From an uncultured Methylophilaceae bacterium (lineage in GTDB: Bacteria; Pseudomonadota; Gammaproteobacteria; Burkholderiales; Methylophilaceae): a stretch of DNA of 64,000 bases. Shown here piece by piece: positions 44,457 through 55,277 of this stretch (position 1 is its first letter; each line of letters begins with the position of its first letter). The notes beneath the pieces were generated by a model. The model searched no databases. It was not told where the DNA came from and saw only the letters and a list, made by a program, of their open reading frames with translations. The stretch lies in contig CAJVXS010000003.1 of NCBI GenBank assembly GCA_913009235.1, positions 107,853-171,852 of the forward strand, read 5' to 3'. A program made the translations under genes and the position numbers.

Positions 44457-47400
44457 ATGAGCCAAAACGATCCCTCACCAATAGAAGCGCAATTGCGCAC
44501 CATGCTCAAAGAGCGCATTCTGATTTTAGATGGCGCGATGGGCACTATGATTCAGCAATATAAATTGACTGAGGCGGACTACCGGGGCGAGCGCTTTGTG
44601 GATTTTAAAGCGCCAGCGGGGGAACGAGAGCTGTTTGTTAAGGGCAATAATGAGCTGCTGTCATTAACACAGCCACACATTATTCAAGAAGTACACGAGA
44701 AATACCTTGAAGCTGGCGCTGATGTTATTGAAACTAATACATTTGGTGCAACGACGGTTGCACAAGATGATTACCATATGGCGGAGCTTGTTTATGAAAT
44801 GAATGTGGCGTCAGCTAGGCTGGCTAAAGCCGCGTGTAAAAAATACAGCACACTAGATAAGCCACGTTTTGTGGCTGGAACCTTAGGCCCGACGCCAAAA
44901 ACAGCGAGTATCTCTCCAGATGTGAATGACCCTGCGGCACGTAATGTAACGTTTGATCAGTTGGTCGCCGCCTACTTAGACCAAGCACGCGCCTTAGTAG
45001 AAGGTGGCGCAGACATCTTAATGGTAGAAACTATTTTTGATACTTTGAATTGTAAAGCTGCCTTGTTTGCTGTTGATGCCTTTTTTGAAGAAGTTGGTTA
45101 CAAAATACCGCTGATGATTTCTGGTACGGTAACGGACGCATCAGGTCGGATCCTATCAGGCCAAACCGTGACTGCATTTTGGCACTCAGTTCGCCATGCA
45201 AAACCACTTACCATAGGCTTAAACTGTGCATTAGGCGCAGCGTTGATGCGCCCATATGTAGAAGAGATCTCAAGCATAGCAGATACCTTTATCTGTATCT
45301 ATCCAAATGCTGGCTTGCCTAACCCCATGAGTGATACCGGCTTTGATGAGACGCCAGATGTGACTTCAAGCTTAGTGAAAGAATTTGCTGATAGTGGTTT
45401 TATTAATATAGCGGGAGGGTGCTGTGGCACGACGCCGGCGCATATTAATGCGATTTATAACGCCATTAAAGGCTGCCCGCCACGTGAAGTACCTGAACAA
45501 GAGCTGGTAACTAAGCTTGCAGGGCTGGAACCCTTTATTATTAATGAAGAGTCCTTATATGTGAATGTGGGAGAGCGTACTAACGTGACAGGTTCCAAAG
45601 CATTCGCGCGCCTGATTATTAATGAGCAGTATGAAGAAGCTTTGAGTGTAGCACGCCAACAGGTGGAAAATGGTGCTCAAATCATCGATATTAATATGGA
45701 TGAAGGTATGTTGGATGCCGTTCATGCGATGACCTATTTTCTGAATCTTGTCGCTTCAGAGCCTGATATTTCACGCGTGCCAATCATGATTGACTCATCC
45801 AAATGGACTGTGATTGAGGCTGGCCTCAAATGTGTGCAGGGTAAAGCGATTGTTAACTCGATTTCGATGAAAGGGGGCGAAGAAGAGTTTTTACGCCAAG
45901 CGAAACTTTGTCGCCGTTATGGTGCAGCAGTGATTGTGATGGCCTTTGATGAAAAAGGCCAAGCTGACACCTTTGAACGCAAAATAGAAATTTGTAAACG
46001 GGCTTATGATTTGTTAGTCAGCACCGGCTTCCCACCAGAAGACATTATTTTTGACCCGAATATTTTTGCTATTGCCACGGGTATTGAAGAGCACAATAAC
46101 TACGCAGTCGACTTTATTGAAGCCACACGTTGGATTAAACAAAACTTACCACATGCTAAAATTTCGGGTGGCGTGTCTAACGTCAGCTTTAGTTTCCGTG
46201 GAAACAATCCCGCGCGTGAGGCCATTCATACCGTATTCCTCTATCATGCCATTCAAGCAGGTATGACGATGGGGATTGTAAACGCAGGCATGATGGGCGT
46301 TTATGATGATTTGACACCTGAATTACGCGAATGTGTAGAAGATGTTGTGCTAAACCGTGTAACAGATTCAGCTAATCTATTAGCGCCAACAGAGCGTATG
46401 GTTGAGATCGCAGGTGCGTTGGTGGTGAGTAATAAAAAAGAAAGTACTATTTTAGAGTGGCGCGGTACGGAAGAAAATCCAGTTCCAGTCGAGAAGCGCC
46501 TTAGCCATGCCATGGTGCATGGCATTACTGAATTTATTGTAGACGATACTGAAGAAGCGCGTGCCGCGGCTGAAGCCAATGGTGGTCGTCCGATTCATGT
46601 GATTGAAGGTCCATTGATGGATGGTATGAATGTTGTCGGCGACTTGTTTGGTCAAGGAAAAATGTTTTTACCGCAGGTGGTGAAATCAGCTCGTGTGATG
46701 AAATCTGCTGTGGCGCATTTGATTCCGTTCATTGAAGCCGAAAAAGCAGTGGAAGAAGCGCGCACTGGAAAAGTAGCGAAACCAAAAGGTAAAGTGGTGA
46801 TGGCGACAGTAAAAGGCGATGTGCACGATATTGGTAAAAATATTGTGAGCGTGGTGTTGCAATGTAACAACTTTGAAGTGGTGAACATGGGCGTGATGGT
46901 GCCAGCGGCAGAGATTTTAGCCATGGCGAAAGTAGAAGGCGCGGACATTATTGGCTTAAGTGGCTTGATTACACCTTCACTGGAAGAAATGACTTATATC
47001 GCCAAAGAAATGCAACGTGATGAACATTTTAGTGAGCAGAAAACACCATTATTAATCGGAGGTGCAACGACTTCACGTGCGCATACGGCAGTTAAAATTG
47101 CGCCACATTATGAAGGCCCAGTAATCTACGTGCCTGATGCTTCACGATCTGTCTCCGTGATGCAGAACTTGCTGAGTACCGATGCACGTGGTGCTTACTT
47201 GGCTGAGATTCAAGCCGATTATCAGAAGGCAAGGTTACAGCATGCCAATAAAAAAGGTGTGCCAATGCTGAAGCTTGAAGATGCGCGTGCCAATAAAGCA
47301 AAGTTAAGTTTTACCGATAACCATGCGCCAGTAAAGCCGAAGTTTATTGGCCGTCGTGTATTCAAAAATATTGATTTAAGCTTAATTGCACAATATATCG

Positions 47401-48248
47401 ACTGGGGCCCTTTCTTTCAAACCTGGGATTTAGCTGGACCATATCCAGCCATTTTAGAAGATAAAGTAGTGGGTGAAGCTGCCACAAAAGTCTTTGCAGA
47501 AGCGCAAGACATGCTTAAAAAACTCATTGATGGCCGTTGGTTAGTGGCCAGTGGTGTGATTGCACTCATGCCAGCTAATGCAGTGAATGAAGATGATATT
47601 GAAATCTATACCGATGATAGCCGTAACGAGGTTGTATTTACTTATTATGGCATGAGGCAACAAACGCAGAAGCCTGTGATTGATGGGGCGCCGCGCCCAA
47701 ACCAATGCTTAGCCGACTTTATTGCCCCGAAGGGTGTAGCAGAAGACTACATTGGCCTGTTTGCCGTAACGGGTGGTTTAGGCGCAGAGAAAATCGCAAA
47801 ACGTTTTACGGAACATCATGATGATTACAGTGGCATTATGTTCCAATCACTGGCAGACCGTTTAGCTGAAGCTTTTGCTGAATATATGCATGAACGCATT
47901 CGTACGGATTTATGGGGCTATGCCCCAGGTGAAAAACTGAATCCTGATGCCTTAATTAAAGAGAAGTACCAAGGGATTCGGCCTGCGCCTGGTTACCCCG
48001 CCTGCCCTGATCATACGGTCAAAAGCGATATGTTTAACTTGTTACAGTGCAATGAAATTAATATGCAGTTGACGGAAAGCTTTGCCATGCAGCCAGCTGC
48101 ATCGGTGAGCGGCTTCTATTTTTCACATGCTAAAAGCAAGTATTTCAGTGTGGATAAAATAGGAGCAGATCAGCTAGAAGACATGGCAAAACGTAGAAAC
48201 TTGCCAAAAGAATATCTAGAGCGCTGGTTGGCACCTAACCTGGATTAA
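44457..48248 (+). CDS. metH: Cobalamin-dependent methionine synthase MetH
   Basis: This protein of about 1263 residues has all four MetH modules. The homocysteine domain (residues 20-350) starts [15 protein letters not shown] and has zinc cysteines in GLNCALGA and [11 protein letters not shown]. The pterin domain has [20 protein letters not shown]. The cobalamin domain has [23 protein letters not shown] with the axial His, and the C-terminal S-adenosylmethionine activation domain ends [12 protein letters not shown]. It methylates homocysteine from 5-methyl-tetrahydrofolate. I chose ATG 44457 over GTG 44448; neither has a strong ribosome binding site. The 180-base leader holds no riboswitch that I can recognise. 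Confidence 0.96.
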   Translation: MSQNDPSPIEAQLRTMLKERILILDGAMGTMIQQYKLTEADYRGERFVDFKAPAGERELFVKGNNELLSLTQPHIIQEVHEKYLEAGADVIETNTFGATTVAQDDYHMAELVYEMNVASARLAKAACKKYSTLDKPRFVAGTLGPTPKTASISPDVNDPAARNVTFDQLVAAYLDQARALVEGGADILMVETIFDTLNCKAALFAVDAFFEEVGYKIPLMISGTVTDASGRILSGQTVTAFWHSVRHAKPLTIGLNCALGAALMRPYVEEISSIADTFICIYPNAGLPNPMSDTGFDETPDVTSSLVKEFADSGFINIAGGCCGTTPAHINAIYNAIKGCPPREVPEQELVTKLAGLEPFIINEESLYVNVGERTNVTGSKAFARLIINEQYEEALSVARQQVENGAQIIDINMDEGMLDAVHAMTYFLNLVASEPDISRVPIMIDSSKWTVIEAGLKCVQGKAIVNSISMKGGEEEFLRQAKLCRRYGAAVIVMAFDEKGQADTFERKIEICKRAYDLLVSTGFPPEDIIFDPNIFAIATGIEEHNNYAVDFIEATRWIKQNLPHAKISGGVSNVSFSFRGNNPAREAIHTVFLYHAIQAGMTMGIVNAGMMGVYDDLTPELRECVEDVVLNRVTDSANLLAPTERMVEIAGALVVSNKKESTILEWRGTEENPVPVEKRLSHAMVHGITEFIVDDTEEARAAAEANGGRPIHVIEGPLMDGMNVVGDLFGQGKMFLPQVVKSARVMKSAVAHLIPFIEAEKAVEEARTGKVAKPKGKVVMATVKGDVHDIGKNIVSVVLQCNNFEVVNMGVMVPAAEILAMAKVEGADIIGLSGLITPSLEEMTYIAKEMQRDEHFSEQKTPLLIGGATTSRAHTAVKIAPHYEGPVIYVPDASRSVSVMQNLLSTDARGAYLAEIQADYQKARLQHANKKGVPMLKLEDARANKAKLSFTDNHAPVKPKFIGRRVFKNIDLSLIAQYIDWGPFFQTWDLAGPYPAILEDKVVGEAATKVFAEAQDMLKKLIDGRWLVASGVIALMPANAVNEDDIEIYTDDSRNEVVFTYYGMRQQTQKPVIDGAPRPNQCLADFIAPKGVAEDYIGLFAVTGGLGAEKIAKRFTEHHDDYSGIMFQSLADRLAEAFAEYMHERIRTDLWGYAPGEKLNPDALIKEKYQGIRPAPGYPACPDHTVKSDMFNLLQCNEINMQLTESFAMQPAASVSGFYFSHAKSKYFSVDKIGADQLEDMAKRRNLPKEYLERWLAPNLD

Positions 48249-48432
48249 AACATTTAGCTTGTTATTATGTAATAAGCTTTCATATGTATAACGACAAGTT
48301 TGCGGTGAGCTTTAATCATTTGTATCAATAACTGAGAGATAAAGGTTAAGTAGCAACCCAAATGTCTGGCCGCTGTTATTTTTTATTAAATTGTATAGTA
48401 ATTTTTGTAGTAAATTAAAGATAAAACATTAA

Positions 48433-49800
48433 ATGCATATTCATATATTAGGTATCTGTGGCACATTCATGGGCGGTATCGCTGCTCTTGCAAAACAGTC
48501 TGGTTTTAAGGTGACGGGATGTGATGCCAACGTTTATCCGCCAATGAGCACGCAGTTAGGAGCGCAAGGTATTGAGCTGATTGAAGGCTACACACCCGAA
48601 CAAACTAAACTCAACCCAGATGTTTATGTGATTGGCAATGCGGTCAGCCGTGGTAACCCATTGATGGAAGCCATACTGAATCAAGGCTTACCTTATATTT
48701 CTGGGCCGCAATGGCTTGCTGAGAATGTATTGCAAGGCCAGTGGGTGCTAGCTGTTGCTGGCACACATGGCAAAACAACGACAGCATCTATGATGGCTTG
48801 GATATTAGAGTATGCAGGGTTGGCCCCAGGATTTTTAATTGGTGGAGTGCCGGAAAATTTCTCAGTCTCCGCGCGTTTGCCGGGTAGGCCTAAGCAAGAT
48901 GAAAAAAGCACCTCTCCTTTTTTTGTGATTGAGGCTGACGAGTACGACACCGCCTTTTTTGATAAACGATCCAAGTTTGTGCATTATCATCCACGCACTG
49001 CGGTGCTCAATAATTTAGAGTTTGATCATGCTGATATTTTTGAAGACTTAGCGGCGATTGAAAAACAATTTCATCATCTAGTTAGAACCATTCCACAAAA
49101 TGGATTGGTTGTGAGCAATATAGAAGAAAGCCTTCAACGTGTGATTGATAAAGGCTGTTGGACGCCAGTAGAAACCTTCGGCAGCGAAGATAAGTGGCAT
49201 GCGAAGAATGCGAAAGGTGATGGTAGCTTTGACGTGATGTTTGGCAGCGAATACCAAGGGCATTTGGCTTGGGATATTATTGGACGTCACAATCAGATGA
49301 ATGCTTTGGCCAGTATTGCAGCTGCGCGACATGTAGGCGTACCTGTTGTCCAAAGTATTGAAGCTTTAAATACATTTAAGAATGTGAAACGTCGCATGGA
49401 GTTAAGTGGTGTGGTCAGCAATATCAGTGTCTATGATGATTTTGCCCATCACCCGACTGCTATTGCGACAACGGTATCAGGGCTGCGAGCTAGCGTTGGA
49501 CAAGCACGCATTATTGCCGTGTTGGAACCACGCTCCAACACCATGAAGTTGGGCATGATGAAATCAGCATTGCCGACCAGCTTAGTCGAAGCTGACTTTG
49601 TACTTTGTTATGGTGGCAATGTGGATTGGGATATTGCGGAAGCGTTGCGTCCGATACAAAAAAAATCACAGGTATTGATGGATTTGGATGTGTTGATCGA
49701 TGAGATTGTGAAAATAGCCCAGCCGAATGATCATATATTAGTCATGAGTAATGGTGGCTTTGGTGGTATTCACCAAAAGTTACTTAATGCATTGGCGTGA
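48433..49800 (+). CDS. mpl: UDP-MurNAc:L-Ala-gamma-D-Glu-meso-DAP ligase Mpl
   Basis: A 455-residue Mur-family ligase of peptidoglycan recycling: it joins recovered murein tripeptide to UDP-MurNAc. HIHILGICGTFMGGIAALAKQSGFKVTGCD and the P-loop AVAGTHGKTTTASMMAWIL are clear, then VIEADEYDTAFFDKRSKFVHYHPRTAVLNNLEFDHADIF and VYDDFAHHPTAI. The CGTFMGG start separates Mpl from MurC. It is followed 4 bases later by the TonB-like gene. Confidence 0.95.
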   Translation: MHIHILGICGTFMGGIAALAKQSGFKVTGCDANVYPPMSTQLGAQGIELIEGYTPEQTKLNPDVYVIGNAVSRGNPLMEAILNQGLPYISGPQWLAENVLQGQWVLAVAGTHGKTTTASMMAWILEYAGLAPGFLIGGVPENFSVSARLPGRPKQDEKSTSPFFVIEADEYDTAFFDKRSKFVHYHPRTAVLNNLEFDHADIFEDLAAIEKQFHHLVRTIPQNGLVVSNIEESLQRVIDKGCWTPVETFGSEDKWHAKNAKGDGSFDVMFGSEYQGHLAWDIIGRHNQMNALASIAAARHVGVPVVQSIEALNTFKNVKRRMELSGVVSNISVYDDFAHHPTAIATTVSGLRASVGQARIIAVLEPRSNTMKLGMMKSALPTSLVEADFVLCYGGNVDWDIAEALRPIQKKSQVLMDLDVLIDEIVKIAQPNDHILVMSNGGFGGIHQKLLNALA

Positions 49801-49804
49801 GCAA

Positions 49805-50764
49805 ATGAGCCGGGTGGCAAAATACTTTAACAGCTTAACGCCTTTTGTCATTGCTATTTGGTTTTCTGTGGGGGCACACGCTGTGCTATTGGCCATTCAG
49901 TTTGAGCCAGAACTGAAAGCCATGGCAAAACGCTTGGTTCCGCTTGAAGTGGTGTTAGTTAATGCAAAAACAGAAAAAGCACCTAATAATGCAGAGTTGA
50001 TTGCACAAGCTAACCTTGATCGAGGCGGTAATACGGATGAAGATCGAGAAATGAAAACCGTTCTACCTACCCCGCTTAAGCAAGCAGAAGATGTAGAACT
50101 ACAAGAAAAGAAAGAAGCCGACGCAGCAGCTAAGTCAGTGAAGGTAAAGTCCAAAAAAGAGCAAAAGGAAAAGCGGGTTGCTGAATTAGAAAGGCAAGCT
50201 GGGGATTTAATGACGCAACTTAAAGCGGGTAGCGAAATAGTTGCTGACCCCGTCCAAAAAGCAACCACGAGGGTGGTGGAAGAAGACGTGGCAAAAGAGA
50301 ATATTTTTTCTAGAAAGCTTTATCTAGAAGAACTGCTAGCAGCTGGGTTAGAAATTGATCGTTTAGAGGCGCAAATTGCTAAGCAACAAGAGGCGTATCA
50401 AAAACGCCCCAAAAGGCGTTCTTTGGGCGCGCATGCTAAGGCGGCAGATGATGCACTCTATTTAGAAGCTTGGCGTCAAAAAGTGGAACGTATTGGCAAT
50501 ATGAATTATCCCCAAGCGGCTAGAAATCAAAAGCTATATGGAAAGTTACAATTAACAGTGTCGATTCGTTCCGACGGATCAATAGAGGGCATTACGATTG
50601 ACAAAAGCTCAGGGTCTAAAGTCTTAGACAATGCGGCGATTAATATTGTGAGGCTCGCCTCACCTTATTCGAAGTTCTCGCCACAAATGAGAAAGACAAC
50701 GGATATTTTGGGAATTACGAGGACTTGGACTTTCACCAATGAAGATGCCCTCTACACCAAATAG
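49805..50764 (+). CDS. TonB-family energy transducer-like protein
   Basis: This 319-residue protein has one N-terminal helix (PFVIAIWFSVGAHAVLLAI), a long charged middle part (residues 50-210, Lys/Glu/Ala-rich with coiled-coil character) and a TonB C-terminal domain: YPQAARNQKLYGKLQLTVSIRSDGSIEGITIDKSSGSKVLDNAAINIVRLASPYSKF. It should span the periplasm from the inner membrane. No exbB or exbD is adjacent, so it may be an orphan TonB or serve a different linkage. I took the ATG at 49805 because the longer frame would run 50 bases into mpl. Confidence 0.85.
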   Translation: MSRVAKYFNSLTPFVIAIWFSVGAHAVLLAIQFEPELKAMAKRLVPLEVVLVNAKTEKAPNNAELIAQANLDRGGNTDEDREMKTVLPTPLKQAEDVELQEKKEADAAAKSVKVKSKKEQKEKRVAELERQAGDLMTQLKAGSEIVADPVQKATTRVVEEDVAKENIFSRKLYLEELLAAGLEIDRLEAQIAKQQEAYQKRPKRRSLGAHAKAADDALYLEAWRQKVERIGNMNYPQAARNQKLYGKLQLTVSIRSDGSIEGITIDKSSGSKVLDNAAINIVRLASPYSKFSPQMRKTTDILGITRTWTFTNEDALYTK

Positions 50765-50874
50765 CTGTTGGATTGAAAATAATCATGCTCGGCGTTGCTT
50801 CGCCTTGCTGTCTTGATTATGATGATTTGAAGCTAACTTAAATTAAGAGGGCATTGGAATAATTAAAACTTACA

Positions 50875-51189
50875 ATGACTAATCACTATAAACACCATGT
50901 ATTTTTTTGCTTAAACCAACGTCAAGATGGTAGATCTTGTTGCATGGATAAAGGCGCAGAAGCGGCATTTGACCATATGAAGGCACAAGTTAAAAAGCTG
51001 GGTCTAAGAGGTGAAGGAAAGACAAGGATTAATCGTTCTGGGTGCCTTGACCGTTGTGGTAAGGGGCCATTGCTAGTGGTTTACCCAGAAGCGGTTTGGT
51101 ACACCTTTGGTGATAGTGACGATATTGATGAGATTATTGAGAGCCACCTTATCAATGATAAAGTCGTCGAACGATTGCTTGTCGATTAA
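50875..51189 (+). CDS. Thioredoxin-like [2Fe-2S] ferredoxin
   Basis: This 104-residue protein has cysteines in FFCLNQRQDGRSCC and GCLDRCGKGPLLVVYPEAVWY, the spacing and context of the thioredoxin-fold [2Fe-2S] ferredoxins (Azotobacter FdI/Shethna-type and small (2Fe-2S) domain proteins). It is probably an electron carrier of unknown partner. It converges on the HIT gene with one base between the stops. Confidence 0.88.
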   Translation: MTNHYKHHVFFCLNQRQDGRSCCMDKGAEAAFDHMKAQVKKLGLRGEGKTRINRSGCLDRCGKGPLLVVYPEAVWYTFGDSDDIDEIIESHLINDKVVERLLVD

Positions 51190-51190
51190 A

Positions 51191-51628
51191 TTATTCAGCT
51201 AATGCGCAACTAATACGTTCAGTCATTTGTGTTTTGAGTAGTGCTAAGGCAGCTAGTGTAAGTGGGGGGGGGTTGCTGGCTTGTGTCGCTTGTCCCCAAT
51301 GGCTATTCGGAAAGTGTTTGTCACTTTCAAAGCGAGGAATAACATGCCAGTGGATATGTGGTGTTTTGTTACCTAAACTAGCTAAGTTGATTTTGTCTGG
51401 TTCGATCACTTCCTTTAGCGTTGTTTCAGTCGCAAACACGACTTTCATCATGCGTGCTCGGTCAATTAGCACTAAGTCAGTCATTTCTTTGACGTGTGCT
51501 TTCAACTCTACACGGCAATAAGCAGGATAGTTTGCATCATTCAACAGTACCACACGACAAAAATCATCTTGCCATAAAATAAGGTGTGTACTGGTTTGAC
51601 ACAGTGCGCAGCTTTCTGATTCAGCCAT
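51191..51628 (-). CDS. HIT-family nucleotide hydrolase
   Basis: This 145-residue protein carries the histidine triad HIHWHVIPRF near residue 93, with DKINLASLGNKTPHIH before it and CALCQTSTHLILWQDDFCRVV at the start, the last with two CxxC-type cysteines. HIT enzymes hydrolyse nucleotide phosphoramidates or dinucleoside polyphosphates. Its ATG directly abuts the nadA stop, so it is the last gene of the ispH-nudB-nadA operon. Confidence 0.9.
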   Translation of the reverse strand: MAESESCALCQTSTHLILWQDDFCRVVLLNDANYPAYCRVELKAHVKEMTDLVLIDRARMMKVVFATETTLKEVIEPDKINLASLGNKTPHIHWHVIPRFESDKHFPNSHWGQATQASNPPPLTLAALALLKTQMTERISCALAE

Positions 51629-52732
51629 TTAAGAAGCTGCCAACATCCGGTCTAAGGTTAGCTTCGCTAAGGCTGCTTCGTCAGCTGGCACGGTAATTTG
51701 GTTAACAATATTACCCTGCACTAGGCTCTCTAAACACCAAGCCAAATGCTGTGGATCAATCCGTGCCATAGTTGAGCATTCACATACAACATGGCTCATA
51801 AATTGCACGTGTTTATTTTTAGGTTTCATTTCCTCAGCCAACCGGGTAACCAGGTTAAGCTCTGTACCCACTAGCCATTTGGAGCCAGGCTCAGCTGCTT
51901 TAATTGTGTTGAGGATGTATTCGGTAGAGCCTACAAAATCAGAGTTTAAGCAGACATCAAATGGTGATTCTGGGTGAGAGATGACATTGCCACCTGGGTG
52001 CTCTTTTCTAAACTGCTCAATGCTTTGTAGGCGGAACATTTGGTGTACAGCACAATGGCCTTTCCACAATAATACTTTCGCATTTTTGATTTGTTCTTCG
52101 GTTAAGCCACCCATAGGTAAGTCGGGATCCCAAATAGGCATTTCTTCTAGTGGGATACCCATTTTATGACCGGTCCATCTGCCTAGGTTTTGATCTGGGA
52201 AGAACAACACTTTTTCACGTTGCTTAAAGCCCCAGTCTAAGATTTTTGGTGCGTTTGTACTGGTACAGACAATACCGCCATGCTCCCCACAAAAAGCTTT
52301 CAAATCGGCAGCAGAGTTAATGTAAGTGATAGGCGTGATGGTTTCGTCAAAATCTAGTACTTTGTTTATTTCGCGGTAGCTACGTTCTACTTTTGCTAAA
52401 TTGGCCATATCCGCCATTGAGCAGCCAGCAGCTAAGTCGGGCAAAATAACGGCTTGCTCAGGACGGCTTAAAATATCGGCGACTTCAGCCATGAAATGCA
52501 CGCCCAAAAATACAATAAATTCAGCGTCCAAATCATCACAATATTTAGCTAGCTTTAGTGAGTCACCTGAGAAATCAGCATGGCGGTACACACTCTCATG
52601 TTGATAATGGTGCCCCAAAATCACCAAGCGTTTACCTAGTTTCTCGCGAGCAGCTAGAATTCGAGCTTGGCAATCATCATCTTTTTTAGATTGAAAACTG
52701 TCGAATTTAATTGGGACCGCTTGTGCTTGCAT
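51629..52732 (-). CDS. nadA: Quinolinate synthase NadA
   Basis: This 367-residue [4Fe-4S] enzyme condenses iminoaspartate with dihydroxyacetone phosphate to quinolinate in NAD synthesis. The three cluster cysteines are in DLAAGCSMADMA, GGIVCTSTNAPKIL and HVVCECSTMARI; LGHHYQHESVYRHADFSGDSLKLA is the conserved N-terminal segment. The partner L-aspartate oxidase (nadB) is not in the window. Confidence 0.96.
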   Translation of the reverse strand: MQAQAVPIKFDSFQSKKDDDCQARILAAREKLGKRLVILGHHYQHESVYRHADFSGDSLKLAKYCDDLDAEFIVFLGVHFMAEVADILSRPEQAVILPDLAAGCSMADMANLAKVERSYREINKVLDFDETITPITYINSAADLKAFCGEHGGIVCTSTNAPKILDWGFKQREKVLFFPDQNLGRWTGHKMGIPLEEMPIWDPDLPMGGLTEEQIKNAKVLLWKGHCAVHQMFRLQSIEQFRKEHPGGNVISHPESPFDVCLNSDFVGSTEYILNTIKAAEPGSKWLVGTELNLVTRLAEEMKPKNKHVQFMSHVVCECSTMARIDPQHLAWCLESLVQGNIVNQITVPADEAALAKLTLDRMLAAS

Positions 52733-52797
52733 AATGTGTTTAAGGCTTGTTTCTGTAAAGGTTTATTTTATAACGATGCGATTGACAATGGAAATTA

Positions 52798-53253
52798 CTA
52801 AAGGATTAATTGGTGCTTTTCACCTAATTTTTTCAGCGCATCAACATTAGTCCATGAAAAGACGCGCTGAGCCGCTTCGCGCCAATCCACCCATTCATAG
52901 CGTACATGTTCATTAGGAGCTAGTGTAATATTCAGCGGGGATGGTAAGGCGAGCCCAAATAAATGCTCTACATTTTCAGTTACACCTTCTGCATAGCGAT
53001 GTCGCCAATGTGGGTATATTTCATAGGTGTTAGCAGTTTTCCAGTCTTGAAAGTCATATTCAAGCGCATTTAAGCCCGTTTCCTCACGCACCTCTCGAAT
53101 GGCCGCCTGATAAGCTGATTCACCATCTTCAATACTGCCGGTGACAGACTGCCAAAAGCCAGTTTTGTCTGCGCGTTCCATCATCAGCACCTGTAAATCA
53201 GCTGTGTGAATAAGAATGAGCGCAGAAATTGGCGTTTTATGTTTTCGTGGCAG
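52798..53253 (-). CDS. nudB: Dihydroneopterin triphosphate diphosphatase (Nudix) NudB, probable CTG start
   Basis: The Nudix box is [33 protein letters not shown] and the C-terminal [22 protein letters not shown] match NudB, which acts in folate synthesis. The first ATG (53190) would give a 130-residue protein lacking the first beta strand. The frame continues upstream with [20 protein letters not shown], which matches the E. coli N-terminus. The only near-start codon there is CTG 53253, with AAAGGA 8 bases before it, giving 151 residues (E. coli 150). It overlaps the ispH stop by 17 bases. Confidence 0.8.
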   Translation of the reverse strand: MPRKHKTPISALILIHTADLQVLMMERADKTGFWQSVTGSIEDGESAYQAAIREVREETGLNALEYDFQDWKTANTYEIYPHWRHRYAEGVTENVEHLFGLALPSPLNITLAPNEHVRYEWVDWREAAQRVFSWTNVDALKKLGEKHQLIL

Positions 53254-54199
53254 AGGTTAAATCCTTTGGTAATTTAAAAATAACGTTCTCTACAACGCCT
53301 TGCAGTTCGCGTATGTTTTCTGCGCCCAGTGCTTGCAAGGTAGCAATCACTTCCTTCACTAATACTTCAGGTGCTGATGCACCTGCAGAAATGCCCACTT
53401 TCTTTTTATTGGTTAACCATTCTGATTTTAATAAGCTCGCATTATCGACCATATATGCTTCCACGCCCTGATTTTCTGCTACTTCACGCAAGCGATTAGA
53501 GTTAGAGCTGTTAGTAGAGCCGACAATAATTACCAAATCACAATCTTTTGCCATGATTTTGACAGCATCTTGACGGTTTTGCGTAGCGTAACAAATGTCA
53601 TCACTTTTTGGGCCTTGGATGGCAGGAAATTTCTGCTTTAGCGCTTGAATGACTTGCGCCGCATCATCCATGGAAAGGGTTGTCTGGGTAACATAGGCCA
53701 GCTTGTTGGCATCTTTTACTTGAAGTTTTTCAGCATCCTCAGGGGTTTCAACTAAATACATGCCCCCTTCAGATTGCCCCATCGTTCCTTCTACTTCTGG
53801 GTGCCCTTTATGTCCTATCATGACGATTTCCATCTCATTCTTATGCATTTTAGCGACTTCAATATGGACCTTGGTGACGAGTGGGCAGGTGGCATCATAT
53901 GTTATAAGCCCGCGCACATCGGCTTCGGCACGAATCGCTTTAGAAACGCCATGTGCGCTAAAAATCACCGTACTGCCTTTCGGGATGGCATCTAAATCTT
54001 CAATGAAAATAGCACCTTTTTTACGTAACTCATCAACAACAAATTTGTTATGAACTACTTCATTACGGACGTAAATTGGGGCTCCAAACTTTTCTAAAGC
54101 TTGCTCCACGATAATAATTGCTCGATCCACGCCAGCACAGAAGCCGCGGGGGTTAGCCAATACGATATCAGCTTGAATGTTGTTTTCTAGTTGCGCCAT
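53237..54199 (-). CDS. ispH: 4-hydroxy-3-methylbut-2-enyl diphosphate reductase IspH
   Basis: This roughly 320-residue iron-sulfur enzyme does the last step of the MEP pathway to IPP and [30 protein letters not shown] has the first cluster cysteine, [13 protein letters not shown] the second and [15 protein letters not shown] the third; [15 protein letters not shown] and [16 protein letters not shown] hold substrate residues. I took ATG 54199 because the longer GTG form adds [13 protein letters not shown], unlike the family. It heads the nudB-nadA-HIT operon. Confidence 0.95.
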   Translation of the reverse strand: MAQLENNIQADIVLANPRGFCAGVDRAIIIVEQALEKFGAPIYVRNEVVHNKFVVDELRKKGAIFIEDLDAIPKGSTVIFSAHGVSKAIRAEADVRGLITYDATCPLVTKVHIEVAKMHKNEMEIVMIGHKGHPEVEGTMGQSEGGMYLVETPEDAEKLQVKDANKLAYVTQTTLSMDDAAQVIQALKQKFPAIQGPKSDDICYATQNRQDAVKIMAKDCDLVIIVGSTNSSNSNRLREVAENQGVEAYMVDNASLLKSEWLTNKKKVGISAGASAPEVLVKEVIATLQALGAENIRELQGVVENVIFKLPKDLTSATKT

Positions 54200-54307
54200 A
54201 GTTAAACTATCATACCTGATTAAAGGCAGGATTATCACTACTGTCTTTCCGTAATTTAGGTGGGTTCAGGTATAATCAAACCCGTTTAAAAGATTACAAA
54301 AGATAGT

Positions 54308-55162
54308 ATGACAAAAACTGCCACATTACTGATTACTTGTCCGGATGCAAAAGGCATCGTTGCGACGGTTGCCAATTTCTTGCATCAACACGATGCGAAT
54401 ATTTTACACGCAGACCAACATCAAGATGCAGAAAACAATCTGTTTTTAATGCGCGTTGAATGGGATTTAGATCAATTTGGTTTGGATGAAACTGCTTTTG
54501 GACAAGATTTTGAAACGATTGCGGCGCAATTTAGCATGCAATGGCAGCTTAAGCTCTCTACGAATAAACCGCGTTTAGCGCTCATGGTTTCTCAGTATGA
54601 CCACTGTTTGGCTGACTTGTTACATCGTCATCAACAAGGTGAGCTGGCGTGTGAAATCCCACTGATTATTAGTAATCACTTGGATGCAAAAGTATTGGCT
54701 GATTTTTATGGCATCGATTTCCATCATGTGTCTGTGACAAAAGACACAAAAATTGGAGCTGAAAATGAACAATTCGCATTGTTTGATAGTTACAACATTG
54801 ATTTGATTGTATTAGCGCGCTATATGCAGATACTGTCATCTAACTTTGTTGCACAATATCCGAAAATGATTATCAATATTCACCACTCATTCCTGCCTGC
54901 ATTTATTGGGGCTAAACCTTATCACCGCGCATTTGAACGAGGGGTTAAGTTGATCGGTGCAACTGCACATTATGTGACGGAAGATTTAGATGAGGGGCCG
55001 ATTATTGAGCAAGATATTGCTAGAGTGTCGCACCGAGATCAAGTGGAAGATTTGTTACAAAAGGGGCGAGATTTAGAGCGCATAGTACTGTCAAGAGCAG
55101 TACGCTGGCATATTGATAACCGAGTATTAACTTACGCAAATAAAACGGTTGTGTTTGACTAG
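54308..55162 (+). CDS. purU: Formyltetrahydrofolate deformylase PurU
   Basis: This 284-residue enzyme hydrolyses 10-formyl-tetrahydrofolate to formate and tetrahydrofolate. An N-terminal ACT domain (TATLLITCPDAKGIVATVANFLHQHDANILHADQH) is followed by a formyltransferase-like domain with LARYMQILSSNFVAQYPKMIINIHHSFLPAFIGAKPYHRAFERGVKLIGATAHYVTEDLDEGPIIEQD, including the catalytic Asn-His-Asp set. In methylotrophs it can feed formate from the tetrahydrofolate C1 pool. Confidence 0.94.
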   Translation: MTKTATLLITCPDAKGIVATVANFLHQHDANILHADQHQDAENNLFLMRVEWDLDQFGLDETAFGQDFETIAAQFSMQWQLKLSTNKPRLALMVSQYDHCLADLLHRHQQGELACEIPLIISNHLDAKVLADFYGIDFHHVSVTKDTKIGAENEQFALFDSYNIDLIVLARYMQILSSNFVAQYPKMIINIHHSFLPAFIGAKPYHRAFERGVKLIGATAHYVTEDLDEGPIIEQDIARVSHRDQVEDLLQKGRDLERIVLSRAVRWHIDNRVLTYANKTVVFD

Positions 55163-55191
55163 CCGCTCTTGAATTACAAAGTAATAAATGC

Positions 55192-55220
55192 AAAAAGGCT
55201 AAGTTAAACTTCGCCTTTTT
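55192..55220 (+). terminator. Rho-independent terminator after purU
   Basis: AAAAAGGC-T-AAGT and ACTT-C-GCCTTTTT pair around TAA with one mismatch, ending in a T run, 30 bases after the purU stop. It can also serve lysA from the other side. Confidence 0.8.
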
Positions 55221-55277
55221 ATTATTGTCTTCCCAAATTTAACGGTAAGCAGCAAATGATGCAACTACTAGCAGTTT

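Noticed and set aside
48249..48300. Terminator-like pairing after metH (AGCTTGTTATT with AATAAGCT)
   Set aside because: The stem needs a bulge and no T run follows, so it is not convincing.
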